64,000 bases of DNA, taken from the NCBI RefSeq assembly GCF_017114945.1, contig NZ_JABXKQ010000131.1, positions 1 to 64,000 of the forward strand, given 5' to 3'. The DNA is from Nostoc sp. JL34 (GTDB lineage: Bacteria > Cyanobacteriota > Cyanobacteriia > Cyanobacteriales > Nostocaceae). The notes under the pieces are model-generated. The model was not told the origin of the DNA, searched no databases, and was given only the letters and a program-made list of their open reading frames with translations. Below are positions 45,201 through 54,302 of this stretch, one piece after another; position 1 is the first letter of the stretch, and every line of letters begins with the position of its first letter. The position numbers and the translations under genes were made by a program.

Positions 45201-45854
45201 TCAATAAGCACCAGTCTTTTTAAATACTACCCAAATAGTTTTAATAATCAGACTCAGGTCATAAGTTACAGACCACTTGTGTTGATAATCTATATCCATT
45301 TTGACAATGGTTTCAAAATCTGTGACACTGGAGCGCCCATTAGCCTGCCATTCTCCGGTAATGCCTGGTTTGACTCGCAATCTATCCCAGTGGTGTAGAT
45401 CGTAATTATTGACTTCATCAAGAGTAGGTGGACGAGTACCAACTAAACTCATGTCCCCTAACAAAACATTCCAAAATTGAGGGAATTCATCCAAGCTAGT
45501 ACGCCGCAAAAATTTACCTACAGGAGTAATGCGAGGATCGTCAACAGATTTAAAGATGTGACCTTTGGCTTGATTCTCAACCAAATGCTTGAATTTATCG
45601 GCATCGACGATCATGGAACGGAATTTCCAGATGCGGAAAGTCTTTCCGTTCAAACCACAGCGAATTTGGGAATAAAATATTGGACTTGGCTCATGAATAA
45701 AGGTAGCAATTGCTACAGGAATTGCTACCATAAATGTAATAATCAGCCCTACAATGGCTCCAACAATGTCAATTAATCGTTTTCTCACGCTCAAAGTTGA
45801 CGGGTGTGAAGGCTGTTGCAAACAATTAACTGAATAAAGATAAAGATTATTCAC
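45201..45854 (-). CDS. polyprenyl-phosphate sugar-1-phosphate transferase (second copy)
   Basis: 217-residue initiating sugar transferase, paralogous to the one at 38326. One N-terminal membrane segment (RKRLIDIVGAIVGLIITFMVAIPVAIATF) precedes the catalytic domain: FYSQIRCGLNGKTFRIWKFRSM, RRTSLDEFPQFWNVLLGDMSLVGTRPP, and KPGITGEWQANGRSSVTDFE. It lacks the Rossmann-like N-terminal domain of long WbaP proteins, as expected for the short ExoY/RfbP-C type. Heterocyst-envelope polysaccharide synthesis in Anabaena uses a transferase of this family (HepC), but identity is not claimed. It is convergent with the ABC permease gene and separated by a G/C repeat. Confidence 0.9.
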   Translation of the reverse strand: MNNLYLYSVNCLQQPSHPSTLSVRKRLIDIVGAIVGLIITFMVAIPVAIATFIHEPSPIFYSQIRCGLNGKTFRIWKFRSMIVDADKFKHLVENQAKGHIFKSVDDPRITPVGKFLRRTSLDEFPQFWNVLLGDMSLVGTRPPTLDEVNNYDLHHWDRLRVKPGITGEWQANGRSSVTDFETIVKMDIDYQHKWSVTYDLSLIIKTIWVVFKKTGAY

Positions 45855-46205
45855 AAGGGCTAACTTATTTTATAACAGGAATTTTTACATCAGTAGTGTA
45901 GACGACATAAATATGATTTTTAAGCGATTTTTACTGCTGTTGTCATACCACTGAGTGTTAATATACACAGAACTTAATCAATATAAAAAGCAAAAACCCA
46001 AAATTTACAGAATCTTTCAATTAAAGTGATCGATTGTAAATCTACAGTATTTTCCCCATCCCATAAAAAAGATCCTACTACGGTACACATCCAAAAAGTT
46101 ACTTTCCTGGAGTACCCAGTAGTACTTTGCAAAATTCTAAATGCTTATAAGGTAAGCATTTAGAATTTTGAGTAGGATCACTATTTCTAGCCTGATGTAC
46201 TAGTC
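45855..46205. other. intergenic with palindrome
   Basis: 350 bp between two minus-strand genes. It holds the 41-bp palindrome at 46130-46170 and, outside it, GATCCTACT (46069) paired with AGTAGGATC (46172), forming a larger nested structure past the Hsp70-like gene's stop. Confidence 0.5.
46130..46170. terminator. 18-bp perfect palindrome after the Hsp70-like gene
   Basis: CAAAATTCTAAATGCTTA pairs with TAAGCATTTAGAATTTTG around a TAAGG loop, 36 bp beyond the stop codon. The A/U-rich stem resembles a bidirectional terminator. Confidence 0.6.
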
Positions 46206-49200
46206 TCAATGATGAACTTCAAAGGCAAAATTCACCGTATATGGTTCCTCCAGTGATTGCTGATTACTAGCCTTGATCGCATCTAAATAGCGACGCAAAG
46301 ACAACAGTTGTTGGGAATTGGGACGATAGGTGAGACTCCCTTGTTTTTCAAAAAGTGGTGCTGTGGCGATCGCCTGATACTCAGGATTTTCTTGTGAACT
46401 CTGGGTAAGCCACGTTGATTCTGTAACTGAAGGTATCAAACCCGAAGGTAGTTCACCTTCTAAAAAAGCTAGCAGCCGTTGCTGACAAGTCCGAGTATTG
46501 ATTCCACGACCCTCAAATAACTGGATAACTTCACCAAAAGATAAGGGTCGGTCTGGTAGCAGCCGCAGCAATTCTGTAAATAGGAAATAATCAGTGTACT
46601 GTTGCCTGGGTATATCTAAAATCTGGGGATGTAGAGGCAGCATCGCCAAACCATAAGCAACCCGACTGCAATTAGGAGCGCCGTTTTCGCCGAGATATAA
46701 ATCTTGAATAATCTTAGCGCTGGGAAGTTTTTGCCGTAACCAGCGGTTCACCGTCCCGATACAAGCCACCCCACCAGTCAGGATAGCTTGATTAATTGCT
46801 TCTGTAGGGATGCCACGAGCTACCAATAACTTGTTGAGTTCTCGGTTGAGGCGGCGAACAAAGGGGATAAATACCTGACTTTCTAAGTCTCGTCGCTGCA
46901 AAATCCACTGTTGATCGGCTAATTCCAAAGTAAAAGAGTCTTGGTGTTGCAAAATCAGCTTTAGGGCTAATGCTGCATCTAATACCGCCTGTCCCAGTAG
47001 AGAACTTTCTAGACGCTGCTGGAGGCGAATCCGAGTGGAGATATCAGGTTCTCCGACTCTGGGTAGTTCTAATTCTTCTAACCCTAAACTGTGCCAACGC
47101 ATTTGGTCTAAACCGGGAATTGAGGGTTGCCATTGCCAAGGATTACTCGTGGTAGTTTTGCTATCGCTTGGTGTTTCTGGACGTGATTGCCGAGATTTAG
47201 GTGGCAATAGCAACTGGCAGATAATATCTTGTTCAATTCCCTTGCCAGCATAAGCAAAACTGTGCAGCATGAAATCATTGTATGTCAATTGCTGCAAGGT
47301 TTCTGGTAGATTTACTAGCAACATTTCTGTGGCAGTTGTCCCAATGTTAATCACAAGGGTGTTGCCAACAATGGGATGTTCGCTCGTTTTTGCTGGATGA
47401 GAACCTTGAGCATCGCTTAATTTTACCTGCTCACCATTAGCAGCATCGAGTTCTGGGAGTAGACTAGCGATCGCTTCTTCGACAAAAAAGACTTGCTGCG
47501 GATGTTGGATGAGTTTGCTAGTGAGTAAAGCTTCCCGCACATTAAAGCGGTATTGTTCCGACCAGCTAGATGGACAGGTGCAAATGACACCAGCAATATT
47601 ATTAATGATTTTGGGAAAATTTTGTTCGCTGATTCCAACAGCGGCAGCCATTAAATTAGGGGTGGTACTTGTTTTTTCGGATTTGAGGGTTAATAGTAAC
47701 TTAGAGAGCGATCGCACAACCCAAATCAAAGGCCCTGCCGAAAATTCATTTAATTGCAAAACAGGTTCCCATTTCTGTCGTTCACTCTTGTAGGGAATGG
47801 CTACTTGTAGATAAGGCTTCAACTGCGCCGAGTAGAGATTATTTGTCGTCGAATCTGCTATTGATCTCGGTGTTGCAGGAGTAGTGGCCGAGCGATCGGG
47901 CACTTTATCTTGGGCAACAGCCGCAGGTGTTGTCTGCTCGTGTGTCTCTATACTTTCGTTTTCACCTTGGGGTACAGAAGCTGTAGGCAGATAAACCTCT
48001 GTTGGTAAACGAAATGATTGCTGGAAGGAAGTTGTTCCCGGTGGATTTTCTGCTGACCAGTAGATAGGATGTACAACAAAAGTCGAGCGATTTAATAATG
48101 CAGCAGAAATTCCTGTTGTACCTAAATCAATTCCTAAATACCAGACTGATTCTAGAACATTAGGCGAAACTTCTGGATTATTTATGGAGTTGGAAATTGA
48201 TGGTAAAGAATTTTCTTGAACAGGAGTTGTGACTTCCTTTTTTTTTTCAGTTTCTACCAGAGTAACTGCCAAACTGGAAAAAGCCGCAGTTGAAGTATTC
48301 TCTACTATTTGGAGATTTTCAGAGGAAGTTGTGGGGATTGTATCTTGAGTATTAGCAATTGTTTCCGAGAAAAGATCCAAGTTGGTAACTGGCTGCGACT
48401 CAGAATTTAGCTGCCGATCAAAATTAGCCAAATCCCGATCTAATTGCTGCAACTGTTCTTCATCTAGGGAAATATCAGGTACGCCTGGAGCCTGGTTTGA
48501 CTCAATAGAAAGCAAGTTTTCTTGTGGCGAAGCAGCAATGTAGTTATCTGAAGCCGGTTCTGGCTGCTCATCGCTAATTAATACTTCCGATATGGCGACA
48601 CCTTCTGTGCCAGACGCTACGCGAACGGTAGGCTTTGCCAACGCAATTTCTGCTACTTGTGGAGTAACTGGTGCTGTAGTTGTGGCATTATCCACAGAGG
48701 ATGATACTTCCAGCAGTTGCTGCTCACTACCTATATCAGGCAATAGGTCAGTTGCTGTATTTGTGGCATTATTATCCACAGAGGATGATACTTCCAGCAG
48801 TTGCTGCTTACTACCTGTATCAGGCAATAGGTCAGTTAGGGTATTAATTGTATCAACACTAGCTGGCTGAGTGTCGACTTGTATCGGGAAAGTGTCTTTT
48901 TGTGGGGTAGAAAAGCTAAGAGGTGAGTTTAGGTCAGTCTCCTCTTCAAAAAATAGTTCTTCCTGTGGCTCTGATGAATCAGTGGTTTCGACTAAAGTCT
49001 CTTGGGTTGAAAGACCCGTATCTGGTGTCACAACCGCAGAATCCACGGTTGGGGTGACAGGTGGGGTCTGGGCGATGTTCAACGGTGATGAGGAGGCTGT
49101 GGAAGCAGATAAGTCATTTGTGGCAACATCGAGGTTTTGATTATTAAGATTACCAGCACCAAACAAACTGGCGTAAAGTTGGTCTACTTCGTCACCAATT

Positions 49201-50300
49201 AACGCAGAAATATCTTCCGGTAATTCGGTCGGGGTTTCAGAAGATTCAGACGAGTCTAAACCAAGCTGTAACAGTGCCGCATCTAGATCCTCTGTGAGAG
49301 TAGTCTCCTGTGGCTCAGAATTAATAGTGAGTGGAGATGAAGTTTCTGGCTCTATAAGCTCCAAAGGTTGGGGTGCAACTTCAGCAGCAATCTCGGCTGG
49401 GACAGCCAATGGTAGTGTCTCAGATTCTCCTCCCAGGAAAGATGGCTGGGAACTAGGGGATTCTTGCTGCAAATGCTGGGTCAAATTATTAAGAAAGCTG
49501 GTCATCAGCTGTTCACCTTGCATCCCCTTGCTATGCATTCTTGCCAGTGCTTGAGATAGGGATTCGTAATAGGTATTAATGTTGCGCTGTAGTGCCTCAA
49601 AGACTACATTTACCGTCCCATCTAGTGATAAGAGGCGTTGATCCAACTCCCTGGCCAGCTGGGTTAACCGCTCCACACTGTCTGGTGATTCTAAAAAAGG
49701 TTGAGTTGCAAAGGTTGCATGATTAGTTGCTCCTGAAGAACTGACAGAATTTTCCCCCGTCTGTCCTACCAGTGGCGTTAAAGTTGGCACAAGACGACTC
49801 ATGAGTACCTGTAAAAATTCGGTAATCATTTGCTCCTGGTTTGTCAACTGCTGCGCTAAGGAGTAGTTTTGCAAACGCTTTTGTTCTAGCTGCCGAATTT
49901 CCTGGATGAGGGTGGCTCGCTCTTGCAAGAGCAATTCTAATTCCGATCGCAATGGCTGAATCAATCTCGAAAATTCATTTTTTAATTGTCCCGCGCCAAC
50001 ATTACTCTGTTCCTGACTAGGTTCGAGTTGCGGTAGGGGATACTGATTATGATCGCGAACAATAAATTTTGTTAACAAAGGCGATTGCGGTTCTTCAGAA
50101 GACTGATTTGAGATGCCGCTCTCTAATACTTCTTGTTCTTGTAACCTCACCAAGAAGTCGCGAATTCGTTCTAAAACTTCTTTAGGCTCTTGCGCCTGAC
50201 CAGACAGAAATCTAGATAAGCGCTTGCCACCACTGGCAAGCAAGTTGTCAATGTCTGCGATCAGCTTTTGAATTTCATCTGCACTGGAAGTCACTTTCAT
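46206..50300 (-). CDS. giant Hsp70-like ATPase with coiled-coil and disordered N-terminal half
   Basis: 1364 residues. Residues 1-200 form predicted coiled coil (RSELELLLQERATLIQEIRQ...EQKRLQNYSL). About 200-715 is acidic, Ser/Thr/Pro-rich and likely disordered, with an internal duplication (DLLPDTGSKQQLLEVSSSVD and DLLPDIGSEQQLLEVSSSVD). About 715-1210 is an actin/Hsp70-type ATPase: phosphate-1 DLGTTGISAAL near 720, phosphate-2 VINIGTTATEML near 984, adenosine motif AILTGGVACIG near 1174. No Hsp70 substrate-binding domain follows. About 48607-48640 is dispersed-repeat DNA translated in frame. ATG 50300 has AAGG just upstream. The ATPase fold is clear; function is unknown. Confidence 0.85.
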   Translation of the reverse strand: MKVTSSADEIQKLIADIDNLLASGGKRLSRFLSGQAQEPKEVLERIRDFLVRLQEQEVLESGISNQSSEEPQSPLLTKFIVRDHNQYPLPQLEPSQEQSNVGAGQLKNEFSRLIQPLRSELELLLQERATLIQEIRQLEQKRLQNYSLAQQLTNQEQMITEFLQVLMSRLVPTLTPLVGQTGENSVSSSGATNHATFATQPFLESPDSVERLTQLARELDQRLLSLDGTVNVVFEALQRNINTYYESLSQALARMHSKGMQGEQLMTSFLNNLTQHLQQESPSSQPSFLGGESETLPLAVPAEIAAEVAPQPLELIEPETSSPLTINSEPQETTLTEDLDAALLQLGLDSSESSETPTELPEDISALIGDEVDQLYASLFGAGNLNNQNLDVATNDLSASTASSSPLNIAQTPPVTPTVDSAVVTPDTGLSTQETLVETTDSSEPQEELFFEEETDLNSPLSFSTPQKDTFPIQVDTQPASVDTINTLTDLLPDTGSKQQLLEVSSSVDNNATNTATDLLPDIGSEQQLLEVSSSVDNATTTAPVTPQVAEIALAKPTVRVASGTEGVAISEVLISDEQPEPASDNYIAASPQENLLSIESNQAPGVPDISLDEEQLQQLDRDLANFDRQLNSESQPVTNLDLFSETIANTQDTIPTTSSENLQIVENTSTAAFSSLAVTLVETEKKKEVTTPVQENSLPSISNSINNPEVSPNVLESVWYLGIDLGTTGISAALLNRSTFVVHPIYWSAENPPGTTSFQQSFRLPTEVYLPTASVPQGENESIETHEQTTPAAVAQDKVPDRSATTPATPRSIADSTTNNLYSAQLKPYLQVAIPYKSERQKWEPVLQLNEFSAGPLIWVVRSLSKLLLTLKSEKTSTTPNLMAAAVGISEQNFPKIINNIAGVICTCPSSWSEQYRFNVREALLTSKLIQHPQQVFFVEEAIASLLPELDAANGEQVKLSDAQGSHPAKTSEHPIVGNTLVINIGTTATEMLLVNLPETLQQLTYNDFMLHSFAYAGKGIEQDIICQLLLPPKSRQSRPETPSDSKTTTSNPWQWQPSIPGLDQMRWHSLGLEELELPRVGEPDISTRIRLQQRLESSLLGQAVLDAALALKLILQHQDSFTLELADQQWILQRRDLESQVFIPFVRRLNRELNKLLVARGIPTEAINQAILTGGVACIGTVNRWLRQKLPSAKIIQDLYLGENGAPNCSRVAYGLAMLPLHPQILDIPRQQYTDYFLFTELLRLLPDRPLSFGEVIQLFEGRGINTRTCQQRLLAFLEGELPSGLIPSVTESTWLTQSSQENPEYQAIATAPLFEKQGSLTYRPNSQQLLSLRRYLDAIKASNQQSLEEPYTVNFAFEVHH
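48682..48842. repeat. internal duplication in the Hsp70-like gene
   Basis: Two consecutive units of about 81-84 bp (each with GTGGCATTA...TCCACAGAGGATGATACTTCC) code for a repeated SSVDN..TATDLLPD-type segment in the disordered part of the protein. Confidence 0.85.
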
Positions 50301-50850
50301 CACCTTACGTAGAAAATTATGTCAACTAATGTGACAATTACTTTACAATCACCGCACCCCTATGGGGATCTTGCTACGCGCAGCGTCGACCATAGGAGAA
50401 GTTTTGAGTGGCAAAAGCCGCTGCTGGGACTTGTGACTGTCATTATGTTATGGATTACTGGGAGTAGTGGCAATCTTCAGTCAGCATTTGTATGAGAAGC
50501 TTAGTTTTGCAGGTCATTGGTTGCCTATTTTTGAAAATCGCTAAAATACCTGAGCAATAATTTACTCCCTTTAGTATCATTGATGTTGTTTGCCTATATT
50601 CTTAACTTATCAAGTTTGCAGTGCAGCTAGCCCCTAAGCAATACAACCGCAGGCTATAAACTACTTTTTGCAAAACTTTTACCCCGTTTAAACTTATAGG
50701 TAAAGATTATTTAGAAAAACGTTCTTGTCGCTTTCTTGTGTAGCATAGTTTAGTTTTCTCTTGGAAAGGGAGCTGTGCGATGATAGCTTAGGCTAAAAAT
50801 GGCGCTCTTGTTTGTTGTATGTACATAGCAGCTTGAATAAAGATGTCGTA
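50301..50850. promoter_or_regulatory. divergent region between Hsp70-like and Crp-family genes
   Basis: 550 bp holding the promoters of two divergent genes. It contains a GCTACGCGCAGCGTCGACC dispersed repeat (about 50372-50395) near the Hsp70-like start. No operator could be assigned with confidence. Confidence 0.4.
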
Positions 50851-51552
50851 ATGGAAGACCGATATAGCTTGCAAGCACAGGCTAATCCCTGGATGATCAC
50901 CTCGGCTCCCTTTTTTCAAGGGTTGCCAGAAACTGCTGTGGAATCAGCTCTAATCCATCTTGTCACCCGCACTCACCCAGCCAATCAGGTAATTCTGCTA
51001 GAAAATGACTGGGGCGGTTCGGTGTATTTTATTATGGACGGATGGGTAAAAATTCGCACCTACAATCTGGAAGGAAAAGAGGTAACGCTGAATATTCTTG
51101 GCAAAGGGGAATTGTTTGGCGAAATGGCGGCGCTAGATGAAGTACCTCGATCCACAGATGTGATTACCTTAGCCCCAACGGTAATTGGCAGTATGCCTGC
51201 TCAGGATTTTGTCAAGTTACTTCAGATAGAACCCTTGGCGGGAGTTCGATTGGCGCAACTAATGGCACGACGTTTGCGGCAAGTAAATCGCCGATTGCGG
51301 CTGCGGGAATCTGATAGCCAGTCACGGGTGGCAGATACGTTGTTATTTTTGGCAGAAGGACAGGGAAAAAAAGGACAAACAGGAACTGAAATCCCCAATT
51401 TACCTCATCGGGAATTGAGTAGTTTGAGTGGACTGGCGCGGGAAACGGTGACACGAGTATTGACAAGGCTAGAAAAAAAAGGCTTGATTAAACGGGATCA
51501 AGACACTATTTGTATTCCTGATTTGTCAGCCTTGGAAAGAATGATCGTTTAA
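50851..51552 (+). CDS. Crp/Fnr-family transcriptional regulator
   Basis: 233-residue regulator. N-terminal cyclic-nucleotide-type beta barrel: ILLENDWGGSVYFIMDGWVKI, then GKGELFGEMAALDEVPRSTDV, where the E and R-S of the phosphate-binding cassette are kept, so cNMP binding is possible. A long dimer helix follows (LARLMARRLRQVNRRLRLRES region). The C-terminal winged helix has ELSSLSGLARETVTRVLTRLEKKGLI near 188-213. It lacks any Fe-S cysteines of the Fnr kind. The reading frame extends upstream to a TTG at 50812, but ATG 50851 fits better. It is not recognisably NtcA. It is divergent to the Hsp70-like gene and about 220 bp before DUF2232. Confidence 0.9.
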   Translation: MEDRYSLQAQANPWMITSAPFFQGLPETAVESALIHLVTRTHPANQVILLENDWGGSVYFIMDGWVKIRTYNLEGKEVTLNILGKGELFGEMAALDEVPRSTDVITLAPTVIGSMPAQDFVKLLQIEPLAGVRLAQLMARRLRQVNRRLRLRESDSQSRVADTLLFLAEGQGKKGQTGTEIPNLPHRELSSLSGLARETVTRVLTRLEKKGLIKRDQDTICIPDLSALERMIV

Positions 51553-51776
51553 CAGGTCGCGCCCATTCTTCCTCAACTTCTCTACGAGACGCTACGCAAA
51601 CAGCTAAGAAAAGTTGGCGAAGAATGGACGCTCCGGGACTGGGTACTGGGTATTGGGTACTGGGGAAGAAATTCTTTTAAAATTTGCTTGGGGTATGAAT
51701 CCCCATTCACATCTTCCCAATCCCTAGTACAATCAGTCCCCAATCCCCAATTCCCAGTTTAAGAACTTGTCAGAAT
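51553..51776. repeat. dispersed repeats between crp-like and DUF2232 genes
   Basis: CTCTACGAGACGCTACGCAAAC (about 51577-51598), then GGGACTGGGTACTGGGTATTGGG heptamer units (51635-51665) and their complement CCCAATCCC...CCCCAATTCCC (51716-51760), which can pair as a long hairpin. Confidence 0.65.
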
Positions 51777-52517
51777 ATGAGTATTTTAGATTCTCTGCCA
51801 GATCAGCCGGAGGAAGATCCATCCCCTGAATCTCCAACTCCTCAGAATCATTGGTTAGACAAAGAACAGCAGTTAATGCCTCCTCAACTCAAGGCTGATG
51901 CACCCTTAAGGATGGTGGAAACGGCATTTTTAGCCAGTACCGCTAGCTTAATTTGGTTTATTAATTTCTACTTCCCCTTGGGCCCAGTTTTGCGGATATT
52001 TTTTCCGGTGCCGATCGCTCTAGTTTATCTGCGTTGGGGCAAACGTGCGGCATGGATGGCAGCACTCACCTCTGGGTTACTGCTGACGGTACTGATGGGG
52101 CCAGCCCGCAGTTTACTGTTTGTCATGCCCTATGGGTTCATGGGCGTGCTTTTGGGGGCGACGTGGTATCGTCGGCGTGTTCCCTGGATTGTTTCTATCA
52201 CTTTGGGTACGCTGTTGGGTACTTTGGGAGTCTTTTTTCGGCTGTGGTTGCTGTCTGTTTTGTCAGGTGAAGATTTGTGGATTTATGTAATTACCCAGGT
52301 GACTGAGTTCATTGAGTGGGTATTTTTGAAGCTAAGTTTGTTAGCGAGTCCCAGCGTATTTTTGATTCAAGTAGGAGCGATCGCTCTAATTGTACTCAAC
52401 AACTTTATCTACCTTTTTGTGGTACACCTGGCAGCATGGTTACTTTTTGACCGCCTGGGCAACCCCATTCCCCGGCCACCACACTGGGTGCAAGTCCTCA
52501 TGGATTATGACGGATAG
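51777..52517 (+). CDS. DUF2232 membrane protein
   Basis: 246-residue integral membrane protein of the DUF2232 family. A polar, Pro-rich N-terminus (residues 1-45) precedes about six hydrophobic segments (for example LIWFINFYFPLGPVLRIFFPVPIALVYL, LLTVLMGPARSLLFVMPYGFMGVLLGA, GAIALIVLNNFIYLFVVHLAAWLLF). Members share a fold with S-component-like membrane proteins, but this one has no known substrate. It is followed, after a short heptamer repeat, by the CobT-like gene on the same strand. If both are one transcript, a link to cobamide or lower-ligand transport is conceivable, which is inference only. Confidence 0.85.
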   Translation: MSILDSLPDQPEEDPSPESPTPQNHWLDKEQQLMPPQLKADAPLRMVETAFLASTASLIWFINFYFPLGPVLRIFFPVPIALVYLRWGKRAAWMAALTSGLLLTVLMGPARSLLFVMPYGFMGVLLGATWYRRRVPWIVSITLGTLLGTLGVFFRLWLLSVLSGEDLWIYVITQVTEFIEWVFLKLSLLASPSVFLIQVGAIALIVLNNFIYLFVVHLAAWLLFDRLGNPIPRPPHWVQVLMDYDG

Positions 52518-52587
52518 TCATTAGTCATTAGTTTTTGGTTAAATGATGAGTCCTAACTAATCAGCAATGCCCCATGCCCAATTCCCA

Positions 52588-53739
52588 ATGCCCAATTCCC
52601 AAATTCGTATTTATACCCAAAAAGAACAGGGTGAAGAATGGCTACGACGGTATCGTGGTTATCTACCCGTATTTGCTTGTGTTTTAGGATTTACTGAAAC
52701 TGGTTTAATTCCAGGAATTTCAGCAGCTGGTCGGACTCCAGAGGATCGGAAATATACCGCTTGTGCCGATGCCGAGTTTTTGTATTACGGCCCAGAACAT
52801 AAAGCCCAATATCCCCTACCACCATTAGCGGCTGGGGCTTCACCTGTGCTGATTTCTCGCGCTATTTTTGAGTCACTAAAGATACCAGTTCATTTATTTA
52901 ATGCTGGTTTACCCCAGTCTCCTGCTGTGCCAGTAATTGATTTGGGTGGTGCTTCTGCTAAGTGTTTAAGTGCAGGTGCTGCTATGGAAATCACAATAGT
53001 ACACCACTTATTTAAACAAGGGCTACTTTGGGGAGAACGCCTTGCCGCCAGTATCCAACAGGGGTATCTGATTGTTGGTGAGTGCGTCGTCGGCGGCACT
53101 ACAACTGCCCTGGCAATCTTAACTGGTTTAGGTATAGAAGCTACTGGAAAAGTTAACAGTAGCCACCCTATTTGTAACCACACGCAAAAGTGGGCACTAG
53201 TGCAAGCTGGACTAGAGAAGATAAACCTCCAATCTCAAAGCCAAAATTCTATAGATCCTCTACAACTCGTCGCTGCCGTGGGCGATCCTATGCAAGTAGT
53301 GGTAGCTGGAATGGCGATCGCAGCTAGTCGTAGTTGTGGTGTAATGCTTGCTGGAGGGACGCAAATGCTGGCGGTTTATGCGCTCATCCGTGCGATCGTT
53401 CAAGCTTACGCCTTATCATGGCAACCAGAAGCAGTAGTTGTAGGCACAACCCGCTGGGTGGCAGAAGACCCTACTGGTGCTACAGTTGACTTAGCCCTCA
53501 ACTTAGGAAAAAGCAGCTTAACTCAGAGTGCAGGAATCCCTCCCCTATTAGCAACTCATCTGAGCTTTGCTGATTCTCGTTATCCCCAACTGAGAGCTTA
53601 TGAGCAGGGCTTTGTCAAAGAAGGTATGGGTGCTGGAGCAGCTTGCATAGCCGCCCATCTTAGCCAAGATTGGCAGCAACACGAACTTTTGGCAGCCATT
53701 GAAGCCCAACTTGAACGGCTAAGTACTGCCTTGAACTAA
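52588..53739 (+). CDS. CobT-like nicotinate-nucleotide phosphoribosyltransferase (UPF0284/TIGR00303)
   Basis: 383-residue protein of the archaeal/cyanobacterial group related to CobT, which activates the lower ligand of cobamides. Conserved parts: FACVLGFTETGLIPGISAAGRTPEDRKYTACADAEFLYYGP, SPVLISRAI, PVIDLGGASAK, LVGECVVGGTTTALAILTGLG and the VMLAGGTQMLAVYALIRA segment. The family begins near IRIYTQ. The only ATGs available (52567, 52588) lie inside a CCCAATGCCCAATTCCC heptamer repeat, so the start codon and first residues (MPNSQ) come from repeat DNA; I chose the one nearest. A perfect hairpin with U-tail ends the transcript. Confidence 0.85.
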   Translation: MPNSQIRIYTQKEQGEEWLRRYRGYLPVFACVLGFTETGLIPGISAAGRTPEDRKYTACADAEFLYYGPEHKAQYPLPPLAAGASPVLISRAIFESLKIPVHLFNAGLPQSPAVPVIDLGGASAKCLSAGAAMEITIVHHLFKQGLLWGERLAASIQQGYLIVGECVVGGTTTALAILTGLGIEATGKVNSSHPICNHTQKWALVQAGLEKINLQSQSQNSIDPLQLVAAVGDPMQVVVAGMAIAASRSCGVMLAGGTQMLAVYALIRAIVQAYALSWQPEAVVVGTTRWVAEDPTGATVDLALNLGKSSLTQSAGIPPLLATHLSFADSRYPQLRAYEQGFVKEGMGAGAACIAAHLSQDWQQHELLAAIEAQLERLSTALN

Positions 53740-53755
53740 AGATTAAAGTCTGTCT

Positions 53756-53793
53756 CTCTCCCTGGTTTTACTATGTAGTAAAACCAGGGAGAG
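53756..53793 (+). terminator. strong terminator of the CobT-like gene
   Basis: 18-bp perfect stem CTCTCCCTGGTTTTACTA / TAGTAAAACCAGGGAGAG with a two-base loop, then GTCTTTT, 16 bp after the stop. Confidence 0.85.
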
Positions 53794-54302
53794 GTCTTTT
53801 CTGTGTATCTGTGCGTAAGAGCGTCTTTCTAGCAATTTCAGTAGACCAAAAAGTTTTGCGTTAGCGTTCGCGAAGCGTCTCGTAAAGAAGGTATCGCTCT
53901 ATGATGAATAGCTGTGCCAACCCTTTAAAAAAAGTTCGACTACCTATGGCTTGTCATCAACCAATTTGATCATAAGATGCTAAAAACACTAATGATAAAA
54001 ACGCAGATTAATAAGAAAATCTTGGTTTTTGAACTATACAATACCCTAATGACACCAGTGTTAGGGTTGGTTTTTTTGTTTTATCGTGAGGTGTATACTA
54101 AAAACCTATAGGTAGATATATCACACTATTACGTAAATATATGTAATAGTGTGTTTAACTTTTTTATCAATTTGATTGATGGCTGGATTAATTGCTTATA
54201 TCTAAGTATATGTCCATAAACCCATCACTCGACATTGAACTTAAAGGCTTGTCTTACCTACCTCGAATCCATTTTTTTAGTTCGTTGAACTTCAGGTTAA
54301 AT
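53794..54302. other. intergenic, includes a possible small RNA
   Basis: GCGTTCGCGAAGCGTCTCG repeat at about 53868-53890, the small-RNA candidate at 54002-54080, and AT-rich sequence with ATATCACACTATTACG...CGTAATAGTGTG-like inverted words near 54117-54155. No protein gene. Confidence 0.45.
54002..54080 (+). ncRNA. candidate small RNA with its own terminator
   Basis: An ACCCTAA...TTAGGGT stem (54043-54067, inner ACAC/GTGT pairs) is followed by TTGGTTTTTTT, a textbook terminator, 340 bp past the nearest plus-strand gene, which has its own terminator. Upstream, TTGATC (53966) and TAATGA (53990) are 18 bp apart and could be a promoter. A transcript of about 80 nt is predicted. No known family recognised. 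Confidence 0.35.

Noticed and set aside
50851-51552. Identification of the Crp-family regulator as NtcA
   Set aside because: The helix-turn-helix and cassette residues do not match NtcA as I know it, so I leave it unnamed.
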